A DNA stretch of 64,000 nt from Herpetomonas samuelpessoai (Eukaryota > Euglenozoa > Kinetoplastea > Trypanosomatida > Trypanosomatidae): the NCBI GenBank assembly GCA_030849835.1, contig JASAOC010002140.1, forward strand, positions 310,001 through 374,000, in the 5' to 3' direction. Positions 37,257 to 46,723 of the stretch are shown here, one piece after another; the first letter of the stretch is position 1, and the number at the start of each line of letters is the position of its first letter. The position numbers and the translations under genes were made by a program. The notes below the pieces were generated by a model that did no database searches, had not been told where the DNA came from, and was given only the letters and a program-made list of their open reading frames with translations.

Positions 37257-38100
37257 CGGCACTGCGTCGCGTTCCGCTCTTCGACAGCGGGCCTACCCGT
37301 GCCACACGGCGGCGCCGCTTCGGTGGGGTGGGGAACACCGGCAAACGAACGCCCACACACCCGATAGCGAATTTAACCAGGAGGCATCTCTTTGCCTTTT
37401 CCCTTCTGTTCTTTTCTTTAACACCCCATATCGATGCTAACGCCTCCAACGAAACCTACCTCACTACTTCACCGAGGCAGCCAAACGAAGAATACAGGGA
37501 TTGGGCGGCGCCCAGTCGATTCTGGCGGGGCGTGGTGCTTCCCTTTCGCCGCCGCCGCCGCGGGGCCTGGCCGCGATGCCATGCCCCAGAAAAAAAAATG
37601 CCCATGATCCTAATCCTCTGGCGTCTCTTCCTTCCGGCCTTCCTTTCCTTTTCTAGGTACGTTGCCGCTGGGGGTGCGGTTTGCCCTGGTGGTGAGGCTG
37701 CCCAAGGGGGCAGGGTCGCGTGGCCATGGCGGAGGAGGGAGGGCGGGGCAAGCGATGGGGCAAAAGGCACGCATATTGGAACAGAGCGCATGGCATGGAA
37801 TCCACCACGCGGCAGAGCACCCCGCACACGGGGCCACGGGTTTTGCACGTGAAGTGCTGATCCGTCTGAGGTTCTTCATCTGGTTTCGTTGCGTGGCTAT
37901 GGGTGTGTGATTGGGTGTTTGTGTGTGGACAGGGAAGCGCGCACTCGGGAAGAAGAACAACCAACACGATAGAGAGAGGAAGACAGTACAATCTATGAGG
38001 AAAAAAAGAGACAAAAGAAAACAACGCCGTCGACCCACACCAGCAGATAATCGTACCGCTGCGCGCGATCGTGTGCCTGTGCCGCGCGTCAGCTGCCGAC
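37257..38100. other. Convergent strand-switch region (probable transcription termination zone)
   Basis: The plus-strand genes end at 37256 and the minus-strand genes end at 38101, so two polycistronic units converge here. No open frame on either strand looks coding and I see no tRNA with a recognisable B box. In trypanosomatids such regions are where RNA polymerase II terminates, and in Leishmania they are often marked by base J. The middle is G-rich on the plus strand. Confidence 0.85.
37737..37760 (+). other. Potential G-quadruplex in the strand-switch region
   Basis: Four G tracts lie on the plus strand: GGG at 37737, GGG at 37741, GGGG at 37745 and GGGG at 37757, with loops of 1, 1 and 8 bases. 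Further G runs lie just upstream (GGGGG near 37671 and 37706). Confidence 0.55.
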
Positions 38101-40017
38101 TCACGCGGCGTCCGTGCGGAGAAAATTGACATCCACGGCTTCTGGCAGCTCCACCTTACCCGGCGCCGATGTCACCTTGGGAACGCGCGAGAGCGCTGCT
38201 TCGGCGTCGACCAGAAAGCTGTCCAGCGGCTGCACCACACTGTACGGTGCGATGTCCACCGCAGGCCAGTCCGCGAAGGCGTGCTGCACCCCCCGCAGTA
38301 GTCGCACGCAGGTGGCCAGGCCCGCCGCGCTGCCGCTGCTTCTGTACAGCTTCATCGGACCCTCGACCTCACCAAGTAGCGCGCTGACCTTCTCCACCGT
38401 GTCATCCACGTCGTGCAGCGCAGCGTCCACGTCCTGTTGACGGGTACGGCTCTGGTCGTGGACCTCGTGCAACATATCCGCCTCGAGGGCGTTGAGGCGC
38501 TCTCGCAGGTGCGCGAACTGGCGAGCAATGTCCTTGCTGACCTTCTCCTCCTGACGCCCAATGTCAGCCTTGGCGTCGGCAAAGAGTTGCAGAACCCCTT
38601 GGACCTCCTTGGTGAAGGTCGTCGCGTTCCCCACCCACCGTTCCAGACGCGGTACCTCCTGTCGGGCAGCCACTTCGATGGGAAGGCAGTTCTCTCGTGT
38701 GTAGCCATCGTAGTAGAGGCAGTGGCTGCAGAGAAGGCGCTTCTCCGTGGGACACCAGAACTCCACCTCTTTCCGTGGGTGAATTTCACACTTGGTCACG
38801 AGAAGCGCATCGCTGTCGACCGGTCCAGCTGCAGCGGCAGTGGCAGACGTCACCGTCGTGAGGGCCGTGCTCGCGTTTGAGGCCTCTGGGGGCTGCTGTT
38901 GCGGTGCGGGGCGAGCAAGTATGGTTGCGCGCGGCGCGGCGCTAATGTTAGTCGAGCTAGAAACACCTTCACCGTCATCCCCGCCCGCCATTGAGTAATC
39001 CAGGCGCCGTGAATGACCAATGACGCTGTTGCTGGTGTTCAACACAGGCGTCACACCTCTCCGCAACGGGTTGGTCTTGGATTCGGTATTGCCTGTGTCT
39101 AGGTCCACGCCCACGTACACAACGTTCCTGGGCACCAACTGTGTGCCGTTACACACCACCGCAGCGCCTACCGAGGTGACGGAGAGGCTATCGTAGCCCG
39201 CTTCCGTCAGCATTTCCGCGCACTGTGCCATGCTAAAGTGGCGCAAGTTGGCCACCTCCTCTGGCGAGACAGGGCGGCCACGACCACACGCCACGTCAAA
39301 GGCAACCAACGCCCAGCCCTCCTGACCTAGGCGCCGCTGAATGCGGGCAGGTGTCACGGCGTTCGAGCCCAGCGTGGTGGCCAGGGAGCCATCGTAGAGG
39401 ACGATGCCGCTCTCACACAGGGTGTCTGTGTCGTCCTCGTTAGACAGCGTCAGACTGCGCGACAGAGCGCACGCACGCTCAATCTTCGCCAACGTCTCTG
39501 GGCTGCACAGCTTCCAGAGCAGCGAAATTGGGTCGGAGGAGGTCTTCTCTGGCCGGCTCTTTTGTTGTGCCAGGCACTCGTGGAACGCCAGCCAATCCGA
39601 GAGCGGCGCCTCGATGCCAATGACGTCCTGCGCAACAAGACTGGGCGAGCTGTTTCCGCACACGCGCTGCAGGAGTCGCTGCGCCGCCTGACGAACCGAG
39701 GCGGTGGGGTACGCAGGTGCTGGTTTCACTGTCGCCCCAGCAGGCTCCTGTCGCGTGGCACCGCCTGTGGCCAAAGGAGCGGCAGAGGGTCGCGATTGTC
39801 GGGTGGCCTGCGTCTTCGTTGGGTGGGGTCCTTGCGGTTCACCAGCACGCTTCAGGCGATGCCAGTGGGTGAGGAGGCTTGATATCTGTAGCGGACTGAA
39901 AGTGTTGAGCTCTTCGGCAATAGTCAAGAAGAGATCATCGCTGCAGAACTCAAGGTCCTTGAGGGTGTAGCCCGCGACCGTCAGCTTGCCGCAGAAGGTG
40001 TCCCAAAGCTCGGACAT
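38101..40017 (-). CDS. B-box zinc-finger and coiled-coil protein, TRIM-like without RING
   Basis: The 638-residue protein has a helical N-terminal segment (residues 1 to 60; CSDDLFLTIAEELNTFSPLQ). A linker and a mid region of unknown fold follow (about 100 to 335). A B-box zinc finger then begins at C410: CEIHPRKEVEFWCPTEKRL, then LCSHCLYYDG, then ENCLPI. Directly after it runs a coiled coil (about 455 to 560) with charged heptads. This B-box then coil order is that of TRIM proteins, but no RING precedes it. Such proteins usually act as oligomeric scaffolds. It is the last gene of the minus-strand unit. The ATG at 40017 gives a plausible start. Targets are unknown. Confidence 0.78.
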   Translation of the reverse strand: MSELWDTFCGKLTVAGYTLKDLEFCSDDLFLTIAEELNTFSPLQISSLLTHWHRLKRAGEPQGPHPTKTQATRQSRPSAAPLATGGATRQEPAGATVKPAPAYPTASVRQAAQRLLQRVCGNSSPSLVAQDVIGIEAPLSDWLAFHECLAQQKSRPEKTSSDPISLLWKLCSPETLAKIERACALSRSLTLSNEDDTDTLCESGIVLYDGSLATTLGSNAVTPARIQRRLGQEGWALVAFDVACGRGRPVSPEEVANLRHFSMAQCAEMLTEAGYDSLSVTSVGAAVVCNGTQLVPRNVVYVGVDLDTGNTESKTNPLRRGVTPVLNTSNSVIGHSRRLDYSMAGGDDGEGVSSSTNISAAPRATILARPAPQQQPPEASNASTALTTVTSATAAAAGPVDSDALLVTKCEIHPRKEVEFWCPTEKRLLCSHCLYYDGYTRENCLPIEVAARQEVPRLERWVGNATTFTKEVQGVLQLFADAKADIGRQEEKVSKDIARQFAHLRERLNALEADMLHEVHDQSRTRQQDVDAALHDVDDTVEKVSALLGEVEGPMKLYRSSGSAAGLATCVRLLRGVQHAFADWPAVDIAPYSVVQPLDSFLVDAEAALSRVPKVTSAPGKVELPEAVDVNFLRTDAA

Positions 40018-40898
40018 GGCGCAGAATGAAGAGGGGGGAAGGGGGCACGGAAAAAAATCTATGTAAGAACAGCTGCGCGCGGCCAGTTGTTGAGGGACAA
40101 GAAAATACTAACAACGACGACGAGAAGACGCGCGTAGAGAACCGGAAAACAAAGTTGGTTCAACAAAAACGAAAAGAATCCCAAGTCTAAAGGAGTTCCT
40201 GGATGCTGGGGCATGTGAAGAGAACAGGGAGGGAAGACGGTATATGGTGTCCGGGTCGGGTGGTACATGGACGCGTTGCAGCGGCGTTCGGGGGGGAGCC
40301 AGTTCCTAGGTGGGAATCACAGCAACGCACTACGTGTCACGCGGCGCACGCTCCCTTTCTCTTTCCGACGCTCCAAGTGTTTTTGTAGTTCCTTTCGTTC
40401 TGTTCTCGCGAGTATGGACGCGTGATGGGTATGGCAGTGAACTCGGAGTGAAGAACCGAGAATTTTGTCTGAGTGGAGGGAAAGGCAAGAAATAAATTCG
40501 CCGAGACGGGTACACACACTCACACAACTTCACACGTGCATGAGAAGGGAAAAATAAAGTAAAAATCATACGTGCAACGTGAAGATGATGCTCCACCGCG
40601 GAAGATTTCTGCACGGTGGGGTAAGGTGGAAGGAGCGTTTGTCATGACAGGTATACGGCAGAGGAAGTGAAACATGAAGATCAGAGGGAGGGGGGTGGCG
40701 CAATGCGAAACACGAGTGTGACATTCGCAACCGTGTATGTGCCATACCACCAAAGCAGAAACGCTTTTTTTCTGTTGTGATGAGCAGGTATAATGCCGAC
40801 CGCGTAGAAGCACCGCAGGAAAGGCAGTCGACACGCTGTGCTCGCTTCGTGTCCGCCGTTGGACTGTGAGGCTGTCTGTATGTGCATGTGCGTCGCCG
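40018..40898 (-). other. Spacer between the B-box gene and the 518-residue protein gene
   Basis: It carries the 3' UTR of the upstream gene and the leader of the B-box gene. Purine-rich patches on the plus strand (pyrimidine tracts on the transcript) lie near 40020 to 40050 and 40470 to 40495. No gene is seen. Confidence 0.45.
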
Positions 40899-42455
40899 TT
40901 ATTGGCGCAGGGGTTGGAGGAGCACATCCAACGAGTCAAGCGCTTCTGGCTTTTTGCGCTGGTAGAACTTGCAAAGGGTGACGAGCTCTGCCGCACTCGT
41001 CGCCACGGCGTCTCCATCCGGGCGTTCTGGTAACGCAGTCGTTCTCCGAGCGGAGGCGCTAATGTCGCTGCCATTACCCCCTCGACTGGAGGTGCCAAGT
41101 CCGCTGGGGGCACCGCTGAGAGCAAAGCTGCGTCGTGAGAGATCGCCTGTCCACGCCGGTGGCGCATTCAAGAGCCGACGCACCTGGGAACCGCTTGGCG
41201 TGGTACTGGTGGACCCGCCCGCGGGGGAGGCTGGGCCCGGCAGGAGCCCTGGAGAATTAGTGGTCGACACAGCCCTCGTCACGGGGTTGCAGTAGAACAC
41301 GGCCATCCCTTGGCGGCGCATCTCTTGTAGCATCTCTGGAGCAACTGGAGTGTCACCCGCGGGCGTCGCCGCCTTCAGGGGCTCCTCCACCGGCGGCATG
41401 TCCTGACGGGTCGTTTCAGTGTGCTGCAAGAGCGGGGCTTGCGGTGGTGGTGACACTGGGCCCACAGTGGGCTCCACGGGTACGGTTTCTTCTTCGAGTG
41501 GTGCAGGTGCCGTGGGTGACTCGGCCCTGCTGTTGGACTCCTTTGCGCGAGAAGCTCCAACGACAGCGGAGGGTAGCGCAGCGGCCTGAAACCATGGTGT
41601 GGTGTCCCGGACGACGCCGACGCCGACAAGGTCCTCGAGGTACCAGTGGTGCTGTTCGTACCGTGTGTTGTCGCCGTCTGCGTTGACTTTGGCAAAGAGG
41701 CCACGCTCTCGCAGCGTGTCCTCTGCATCGCTGAAGCCGCTCCCCAAGACAAGGAGTTCCGTACCCCGGTACGCCAACCGCCCGAATCCCACGGGCGAGG
41801 GAGGCACCGACCACGTCGAGCGGCCCGCGGCGGCAACGGCTGGGGTGACGGTGCAGCCCGTGAGCGGGGTCTCGGCGCCGCTGCCGGAGGTGCAGTATCC
41901 TTGGTTCGCGCTACTCACGAGGGAGTCCACGTGGCTGCTGCTGGCCTGCAGCGCCTCTACGTGAGGGCCGCCGCGGGCCAGCACTTCGCGTGCCGCCTTG
42001 TCAATGGTCGCGGACACTTCGCTGCAGCAGAGGTAGGTGTAAAGCACGCGCGCAAAGTCGTGGAGCTTGGCGACGTGCTCCTGTGCACGGCCAAACGAGT
42101 TTTCTGTGTGGTCCTCGCGGAAGTCCTCCAACTTCCAGTGTTCGACGGTGACGCCGTCTACCAGGACAAGCATATGCAGTGGGCCAGCAAAAGTGGAGTT
42201 CCGTTCCCCGGCATGGGGGTCAAAGCTGCTGCGCTCTCGAGCGTGACAGAGGTCCCAGACGGCCAGTGCTTCCCTAAACGGGCCACAATCCTGGACACTC
42301 AGGCCAGCAAACTCGAACCATGCGAGGTTCGTGCTGCCGTGGCCGTAGACATCCCCGCTCGGCAGCCGTCTATTCCGGATGAAGCGCAGCACGTTCACCA
42401 GCAATGGTGCCTTGTGAATGGCCTCTTTACCCTGAGAGTAATTTCTCGACGCCAT
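40899..42455 (-). CDS. Conserved-looking 518-residue protein, function unknown
   Basis: No family is recognised. Residues 1 to 150 look like a folded alpha/beta domain: IHKAPLLVNVLRFIRNRRLP, FEFAGLSVQDCGPFREALAVW, MLVLVDGVTVEHWKLEDF and LHDFARVLYTYLCCSEVSAT. A second ordered part lies around 215 to 285 (FGRLAYRGTELLVLGSGFSD and WYLEDLVGVGVVRD). A long P/S/T-rich disordered region follows, then a short helical C-terminus (LVTLCKFYQRKKPEALDSLD). No signal peptide or membrane segment is seen. Codon usage matches the neighbours. The ATG at 42455 starts a sensible protein. Confidence 0.7.
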   Translation of the reverse strand: MASRNYSQGKEAIHKAPLLVNVLRFIRNRRLPSGDVYGHGSTNLAWFEFAGLSVQDCGPFREALAVWDLCHARERSSFDPHAGERNSTFAGPLHMLVLVDGVTVEHWKLEDFREDHTENSFGRAQEHVAKLHDFARVLYTYLCCSEVSATIDKAAREVLARGGPHVEALQASSSHVDSLVSSANQGYCTSGSGAETPLTGCTVTPAVAAAGRSTWSVPPSPVGFGRLAYRGTELLVLGSGFSDAEDTLRERGLFAKVNADGDNTRYEQHHWYLEDLVGVGVVRDTTPWFQAAALPSAVVGASRAKESNSRAESPTAPAPLEEETVPVEPTVGPVSPPPQAPLLQHTETTRQDMPPVEEPLKAATPAGDTPVAPEMLQEMRRQGMAVFYCNPVTRAVSTTNSPGLLPGPASPAGGSTSTTPSGSQVRRLLNAPPAWTGDLSRRSFALSGAPSGLGTSSRGGNGSDISASARRTTALPERPDGDAVATSAAELVTLCKFYQRKKPEALDSLDVLLQPLRQ

Positions 42456-42976
42456 GGTGTGCCGTCAGTCAGCTGTGAAAATTTGAATGTGGATGCGCGC
42501 ACAGAAGCGCGTCTTCAACGGGAGGAAACTGTTGGTATATGTAAGCAAGAAGCAGTGAAACGGAGAGAGAGAGAAAAGAAAGACACAGTGGAGGGCAAAA
42601 GCAAGAAAGACGCAAAGGAAAGGAGTGCTTGGAAAACGGAGTACTGAAAAGTAGCCCAAGGTGAGGCGCCTAGAATCTGAAGCTGCCAGGACGGAATGCT
42701 CTTATGTTTCTTGTGAAAAGGAGTGGTACGTGTGGCACGCCACGTCAACAGTGGAGAAAGACGGAACGTTTAGTGATACATGCGTGCTTGCTAATTGTGA
42801 AGCTTTGCTTGCAAGGGAAGCATTGGTACGCCTACCCTCTGCGCACGCAGCAGAGTTAGCCTCTCTTTCGCTAACTGAATGGTCGATGCCATAACAACTT
42901 CGTTTTCCTTTTGCTCCATGTAGGTAGATAGTTGGTGTGTGGATGTGTGTGTGTGTGTTCACATGCGCTCAAAGCC
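42456..42976 (-). other. Spacer with leader of the 518-residue protein gene
   Basis: The plus strand is purine-rich at 42560 to 42632, giving a C/T-rich tract on the transcript that is a likely splice signal. A GT run lies at 42943 to 42958. No gene is seen. Confidence 0.5.
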
Positions 42977-44104
42977 TCACACCGCGGAGGTTTGATGCCG
43001 ACGCATGACTTCAATGAGTTCCGGGGAAGCGGAGCTTCGCTTCCGTAGCAGTTGCAATCGTTCCTCAAGCGTCTTGACGGTAGCCTTCCACTGATCGCGC
43101 TCGCGCCGCTCCTTCCACAGGGCCTTCTCCGCGCTATTGAGTTGGCGGCTGGCCTCGGTGAATTCCTTCTCGAGGTCACTAAACCGTTGTGCAGGGACCG
43201 TTTCTTCACGGGGCTGAGCGGAGGTTGTTGCATTTCTTGGCGAAGGATCGTAGGCGGCTTGACGTGGGCTGTGTCCGGTAGAAGAACGCATTTGGCTTGT
43301 TTTCGTAGCGCGTTCCTCACTGTCGCTTTCGTCAAGCCGGGCGGTCAGCAGTGCGACCTCGCGTTTCAGATCTCGCACTGCCTGGCCAAGTTCCCGCTCC
43401 TCCTGACGGTCGTGTTCTCGCTTGAGCGACTGGGAGAGCAAGTTGTAATCGCCGCCTGCACACGACGCGCTTCCCAAGGCGCCTGGCGAACAGAGGTCCG
43501 TGGTGCTGCTCAATTGCTCGTGTGAGAGCGTCACGGAGGCCCCGAGTTTATCGTTCTTCTCACGAAGGGCGATAAGACGCTGAGCGAGATACTGCTCTTG
43601 GTCTCTCACCAGTGCGCAGAGCTCTGCTATTGTAGGCTGCGCCGCCGTTGGTTCCTGGGGGCTGAAGCTAACCCGCCGCACCTTCACCACCGTCCCAGAC
43701 ATGCCTTGCTGATCCTCTTGCACACTCGTCAAAACGGCTGACGTAGGCGTGTGATGGGAGATGAACTGCTGCTTGGGTGTTCGCGGCCGTGAGTCGGGTA
43801 GAGCACGATCTGCCAAGTCAAAGGATGTATCTGCAAGCGACGTACTTGTGTCCACCGTCAGAATGTTTGTTTCTGGCATCACATCCCCCGCCAAGCGGGC
43901 CATCAGATCCTGTCGCCGCAACTGGGATTCGCGCAGCTTCACCTGGAGCTGCATGAGTTCCTCCTTCTTCTCCGCCAAGGCCTGCTCTTCATTGCACAGT
44001 GACGGGCGCAGGTACTGGCTTCGGTGGCGGTGCGTCTTCACTTGCTTTTGTAAATCGTGAAGGGTCTTCAGTCGAGCAGCGGCGTCCTCAGCGGATGCCG
44101 TCAT
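42977..44104 (-). CDS. Coiled-coil protein, 375 residues, function unknown
   Basis: The frame opens further at a TTG (44140), but the first ATG is at 44104, giving 375 residues that begin MTASAEDAAARLKTLHDL. Three coiled-coil segments are visible: about residues 1 to 75 (EKKEELMQLQVKLRESQLRR), about 160 to 260 (REKNDKLGASVTLSHEQL and LGQAVRDLKREVALLTARL) and about 310 to 365 (RFSDLEKEFTEASRQLNSAE and WKATVKTLEERLQLLRKR). S/T/P-rich linkers separate them. There are no membrane or zinc motifs. Such proteins in trypanosomatids are often cytoskeletal or basal-body components, but that is not shown here. Confidence 0.7.
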   Translation of the reverse strand: MTASAEDAAARLKTLHDLQKQVKTHRHRSQYLRPSLCNEEQALAEKKEELMQLQVKLRESQLRRQDLMARLAGDVMPETNILTVDTSTSLADTSFDLADRALPDSRPRTPKQQFISHHTPTSAVLTSVQEDQQGMSGTVVKVRRVSFSPQEPTAAQPTIAELCALVRDQEQYLAQRLIALREKNDKLGASVTLSHEQLSSTTDLCSPGALGSASCAGGDYNLLSQSLKREHDRQEERELGQAVRDLKREVALLTARLDESDSEERATKTSQMRSSTGHSPRQAAYDPSPRNATTSAQPREETVPAQRFSDLEKEFTEASRQLNSAEKALWKERRERDQWKATVKTLEERLQLLRKRSSASPELIEVMRRHQTSAV

Positions 44105-44481
44105 GCTTTGTTGAGCGGTAGAGAAGCGGTGAAAAAGCAAAGGCTGTAATGTAGTGAAGCAAAAACAGCCAGGTAAGAAATTGTTTTCCTACACGTGACT
44201 GTGCGCGTTGATCAAGTATCTAAACCTTTGTGGCGGAAGTGGGGGAGGCGCATGGCAGTAAGGAACATGCTAGTGAAGTGGGGAATCGTTCTGGACATCG
44301 TTTCGTTTGTTTCAGGGCCCACAACAAGAAGAACACGGATAACACAGGAATTCTCAGGAACCTTTATTGGCGTCGCATTTGAATGATGTAGGGAACGTGA
44401 ATCATTTCTGTAATAAAGTTATCTGTGGAGAGTACGGAACAGCTAAACATTCAGGCAGAAGTGGTCTGCTTACTTTCCTCC
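44105..44481 (-). other. Spacer between the RsfS-like and coiled-coil genes
   Basis: It holds the 3' UTR of the RsfS-like gene and the leader of the coiled-coil gene. No gene or clear signal is seen. Confidence 0.45.
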
Positions 44482-45711
44482 TTACATCTGGCGAAGGAGC
44501 ACATCCTTGCAGTAGTCCACCTCAAAGTCCTCGAGGTCCTGCAAATTAAGGGTGAGGGTCCACAGGCCGTGCGCGCGCACATTTCTTCCCTCGCTCACTG
44601 GGGCGTTAGCGGCCTCCAGGGGATCCATGGATTTGGTGACCGCCCACTTGCGCTCCAGCGTCAGTTCGTCGCGCAGACTCTCCACCATCAAGTTCAACAC
44701 GATGCGGCCAATCGGCACCACTTCCCACAGCTCGTCGGTTTTCTTACGAGGGATCTTAGACACGCGCTTCAGGCTGTCTGCCTCTTGTGCCGCCCAGGCC
44801 GCCAAGTGAATGTGTCGCGGTCCTTCGCAGGTGCCAAAGAGCATGTAGTCGAAGTTGCCTGTTTTCCCCGAGACATCGATGCAGCAGATATCACGCACCT
44901 TGAGCGACCTTAGCACCTCTGTTACTTCCTTCACGTCTTCAATGTGTGCCTTGCGCGTGTCTTGCCAGGTCTCGTCAATCACACCGTCTACCTCCATCTG
45001 CAGCAGGGTTTCCGCAAAGGCCTCGTCGTCGTACGGTAGCGAGGTGTCCGGCTGTGGGAGCGGACTGAAGCCTTCGCCGGAGCCGGTGGGGTCCGTCGTG
45101 TCCTTCACTAAGGCGTCTGCCAAGGCCACGGCAAGGTCTACGGCTTCTTCTTCCGAGGTTGGCACAGCATCTGCGGTGCTGTCTACCTCACGAGAGGGCG
45201 ATGTTTGTTCAGAGAGCTCACTCTGTTGCTTCTGCATCTTCTTGTTCTGCGCCTCCTCCGCAAGATGAGCCTCTTCGCCTGGTTTAAAAGCGGCGCGACT
45301 TCCCGGTCGTGGGATGGGCTGTCCGTGGCGGGGGACTTCTAAGGGAATATCAAAGCGGGAATACTCCGTACCCTCCTGTGCTTCCTGCCGCCGCGTGACG
45401 CCCAGAACGGCTGGCCCAGAGGCACGGCTGGACGGCAGTGTCGCAGAAGGCGACGGAGACGCCGACGAGATAGGGCCAGCATGGGCCGTGAACGAAGCAG
45501 TCTGTGTCGACGTTGTATTCATGCTCGCCAGAGATAAAAAGTCAATGTCAACAAAGTCATCACCACCGTCTTCAGTGACACTGGTCTTACCTGTGCTACT
45601 GGAGTGCCGCTGCGACTGTAGCAAGCGTGACCGTGAAAGCAGTGGGGCGGTGTGGGCGCTGAAAACGGCGAGAGACGGCCGCACACAAGTGTGTGCGAAT
45701 GATCGATGCAT
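44482..45711 (-). CDS. RsfS/Iojap-domain protein, mitochondrial ribosome factor (MALSU1-like)
   Basis: RsfS and its mitochondrial form MALSU1 bind the large ribosomal subunit and block premature joining; MALSU1 acts in mitoribosome assembly. Residues about 255 to 355 match the Iojap/RsfS fold: VTEVLRSLKVRDICCIDVSG, then FDYMLFGTCEGPRHIHLAAW, and the hallmark end WEVVPIGRIVLNLMVESLRD leading into LTLERKW. The 409-residue protein is far longer than bacterial RsfS (about 105). The extra 250 N-terminal residues start with a basic, S-rich presequence (HRSFAHTCVRPSLAVFSAH) and continue as an acidic disordered stretch. A 50-residue C-terminal extension follows the domain. A MALSU1 homologue is known in trypanosomal mitoribosome assembly intermediates, and this is its probable counterpart. 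Confidence 0.8.
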   Translation of the reverse strand: MHRSFAHTCVRPSLAVFSAHTAPLLSRSRLLQSQRHSSSTGKTSVTEDGGDDFVDIDFLSLASMNTTSTQTASFTAHAGPISSASPSPSATLPSSRASGPAVLGVTRRQEAQEGTEYSRFDIPLEVPRHGQPIPRPGSRAAFKPGEEAHLAEEAQNKKMQKQQSELSEQTSPSREVDSTADAVPTSEEEAVDLAVALADALVKDTTDPTGSGEGFSPLPQPDTSLPYDDEAFAETLLQMEVDGVIDETWQDTRKAHIEDVKEVTEVLRSLKVRDICCIDVSGKTGNFDYMLFGTCEGPRHIHLAAWAAQEADSLKRVSKIPRKKTDELWEVVPIGRIVLNLMVESLRDELTLERKWAVTKSMDPLEAANAPVSEGRNVRAHGLWTLTLNLQDLEDFEVDYCKDVLLRQM

Positions 45712-46723
45712 GGAAAGTTTTTTTTTTTTCGTGCTACTGAGTATTTGTCACAAGCCGCAACAGTGGCTTGTCAGACGCTTGAGGTGATCAAGATGCGCAA
45801 GAAACACGAAGAGACAACAACAACAACAACAAAATGTACTATGCAGCAAGCAGAGGGAAAAAAAGGGGTGGGTGTGGTGTGTGCAACGCTACTTCACTCA
45901 GCGTTTCACTTCAGCATGGTCACCACTGCGGGTGGACGATCTCCGACGAAACAAGCGAGCAAAGACTCTTCTGTGTCCTGGCTACAGCGTTGCGCCACCT
46001 AGATATATATTTTTTGAAGCGACACCAACAATCCTAAGCGCCAGCGTGTTGGGTGGATTATAGACGGAGCACTGCTACGACTGCTACGCTGGATCTTTTG
46101 TCATCCGTGGCATTCACCGGTGTCCATACTACTATTCTATGTTGCTGAGTGTCTTTTCTGTTGAGGTGCCTGGTAGTGGAGCGCGCCATATGTGCGAGCA
46201 GCGAAACAGATATATAGGGAGTGGCAGATATATAGATGTTGAGGGTGAAGACACACAGAGAGAGAGGGGAGAAGATATGCTCCGACGCGCGCGTGTCCCC
46301 GGTGTGATGGACGACAGCAAGGCAGCGCAAGGGAGAAGGAGAAAGAAAGCGTAAGAAGAATGTAACTGGTTGGATCTAGGGGGTCGAAAAAAAAAAAAAA
46401 GCTCGAAAATGAAAACGTCAACAGGTACAGACACATATGTAACGGAAGACAGAAACTGTATGGGAGCACACCCTCCGACAGAATGAGGAGAAGCTGGCAA
46501 ATCTTTGAAACATCACGATAGATGGTGAAGCACGGGGAGGTGTAACAATCGAATAACACATGGACGAACACACGCAAAAAAAAAAAAAAAAAAGAGCACC
46601 ATCTAACAGGGAGGCCCTACACCGCTTCGACGGGGTAAACACAAGGCAAAAACACAAGAAGACCAAACAAGAAGGGAGGGAGGAAAGCTAAAGTTCTCGG
46701 ACGCGGGTTCCTATCTTTCCACG
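45712..46723 (-). other. 1.0 kb spacer between the kinase and RsfS-like genes
   Basis: It has a T10-type run near 45719 to 45729, an ACAACA run at 45817 to 45831, and A-runs at 46387 to 46400 and 46576 to 46593 (T-rich on the transcript). It contains the kinase 3' UTR and the RsfS-like leader. No gene is seen. Confidence 0.5.

Noticed and set aside
35946-37262. 438-codon minus-strand frame opposite the iron-ADH
   Set aside because: It is the mirror of a GC-rich gene with clear function; its protein is H/V/R/G-rich without any motif and runs against the direction of the unit.
37257-38100. tRNA gene in the strand-switch region
   Set aside because: Strand-switch regions often hold tRNAs, so I looked for a B box and acceptor stem on both strands and found none.
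41646-42647. 333-codon plus-strand frame opposite the 518-residue protein gene
   Set aside because: Antisense shadow with no family features, in a minus-strand unit.
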